Assembly (NCBI GenBank): GCA_049516635.1
Contig: JBEKSX010000085.1
Location: 1-13,026 of the forward strand
Reading direction: 5' to 3'
From: JBEKSX01 sp049516635
GTDB taxonomy: Bacteria; Bacteroidota; Ignavibacteria; Tepidaquicellales; OLB5
Length of the DNA stretch: 13,026 nt
A program made the translations under genes and the position numbers. The notes under the pieces are model-generated. The model saw only the letters and a list, made by a program, of their open reading frames with translations, was not told where the DNA came from and searched no databases. Below are positions 12,955 through 13,026 of the stretch, one piece after another; within the stretch, counting starts at the first letter, position 1, and each line of letters starts with the position of its first letter.

Positions 12955-13026
12955 ATGAGCATCAGCAAAAAACAACTCCAGAAATTACTTGCTTTTTCCA
13001 TCCAGATAGTAAAGAGTTCTTCTTCA
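12955..13026 (+). CDS. 5' end of a gene cut by the window edge
   Basis: An ATG at 12955 opens a frame that stays open for 24 codons to the end of the window (MSISKKQLQKLLAFSIQIVK, then four serines). The start is preceded by an AT-rich spacer without a Shine-Dalgarno sequence, like several genes here. The pattern L-x-x-L-L-x-F-S-I-x-I-x-K recalls the first helix of inositol-monophosphatase family proteins, but 24 residues are too few to say. Confidence 0.5.
   Translation, partial: MSISKKQLQKLLAFSIQIVKSSSS

Overview
The window looks like chromosomal DNA from a member of the Bacteroidota/Chlorobi lineage, most likely an Ignavibacteria-type organism. The reasons are a secreted repeat protein ending in a type IX secretion (T9SS) sorting domain (FNPST motif, 'YDLLGRE', 'GVYFYRL', 'KKMVLIK' end), a DUF3078 outer-membrane-type protein, AT-rich DNA, and short GC-rich hairpin repeats between and inside genes. 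The assignment is by eye, not by a database search.

Layout. Positions 1-1340 carry plus-strand genes: a possible 3' tail of an upstream gene, a 138-aa conserved-type hypothetical protein with a good promoter, ribosome binding site and terminator, a decayed membrane-protein fragment, and an XRE-like DNA-binding protein with a coiled coil. Positions 1429-3219 carry two minus-strand genes, a DUF3078 outer-membrane protein and a class I SAM methyltransferase. A plus-strand DinB-family gene follows at 3308-3802.

Positions 3808-5170 are an accessory patch. A 252-aa protein made of five homeodomain-like (SANT/GcrA-like) units is bracketed by two direct copies of a hairpin repeat. Each copy is fused on one side to a fragment of the T-arm of tRNA-Glu, and the intact tRNA-Glu(UUC) gene lies just beyond. 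Next to the tRNA is an 82-bp REP-like element with 13-bp inverted ends, one of which supplies the last codons of the neighbouring HIT gene.

Positions 5145-8737 form a probable minus-strand operon, transcribed from about 8770: a YtxH-domain protein, a DUF948 protein, an EF-G-like GTPase (EF-G2 type, TTG start) and an Ap4A-phosphorylase-like HIT protein. Between 8940 and 9290 is a gene-free, hairpin-dense stretch holding two related palindrome pairs whose core sequence differs between units but is shared within each unit.

Positions 9439-11589 encode a secreted 716-aa protein with about 14 BNR/sortilin-like repeats of 42 aa and a T9SS sorting domain that contains an in-frame GC-rich hairpin insertion. 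Ribose-phosphate pyrophosphokinase (prs) follows at 11804-12742. A divergent gene begins at 12955 and runs off the end.

The ordinary genes (prs, EF-G2, HIT, tRNA-Glu) are housekeeping. The unusual material is the repeat-flanked five-unit DNA-binding protein beside tRNA-Glu, the paired palindromes at 8974-9271, and the hairpin elements that have entered coding sequence.
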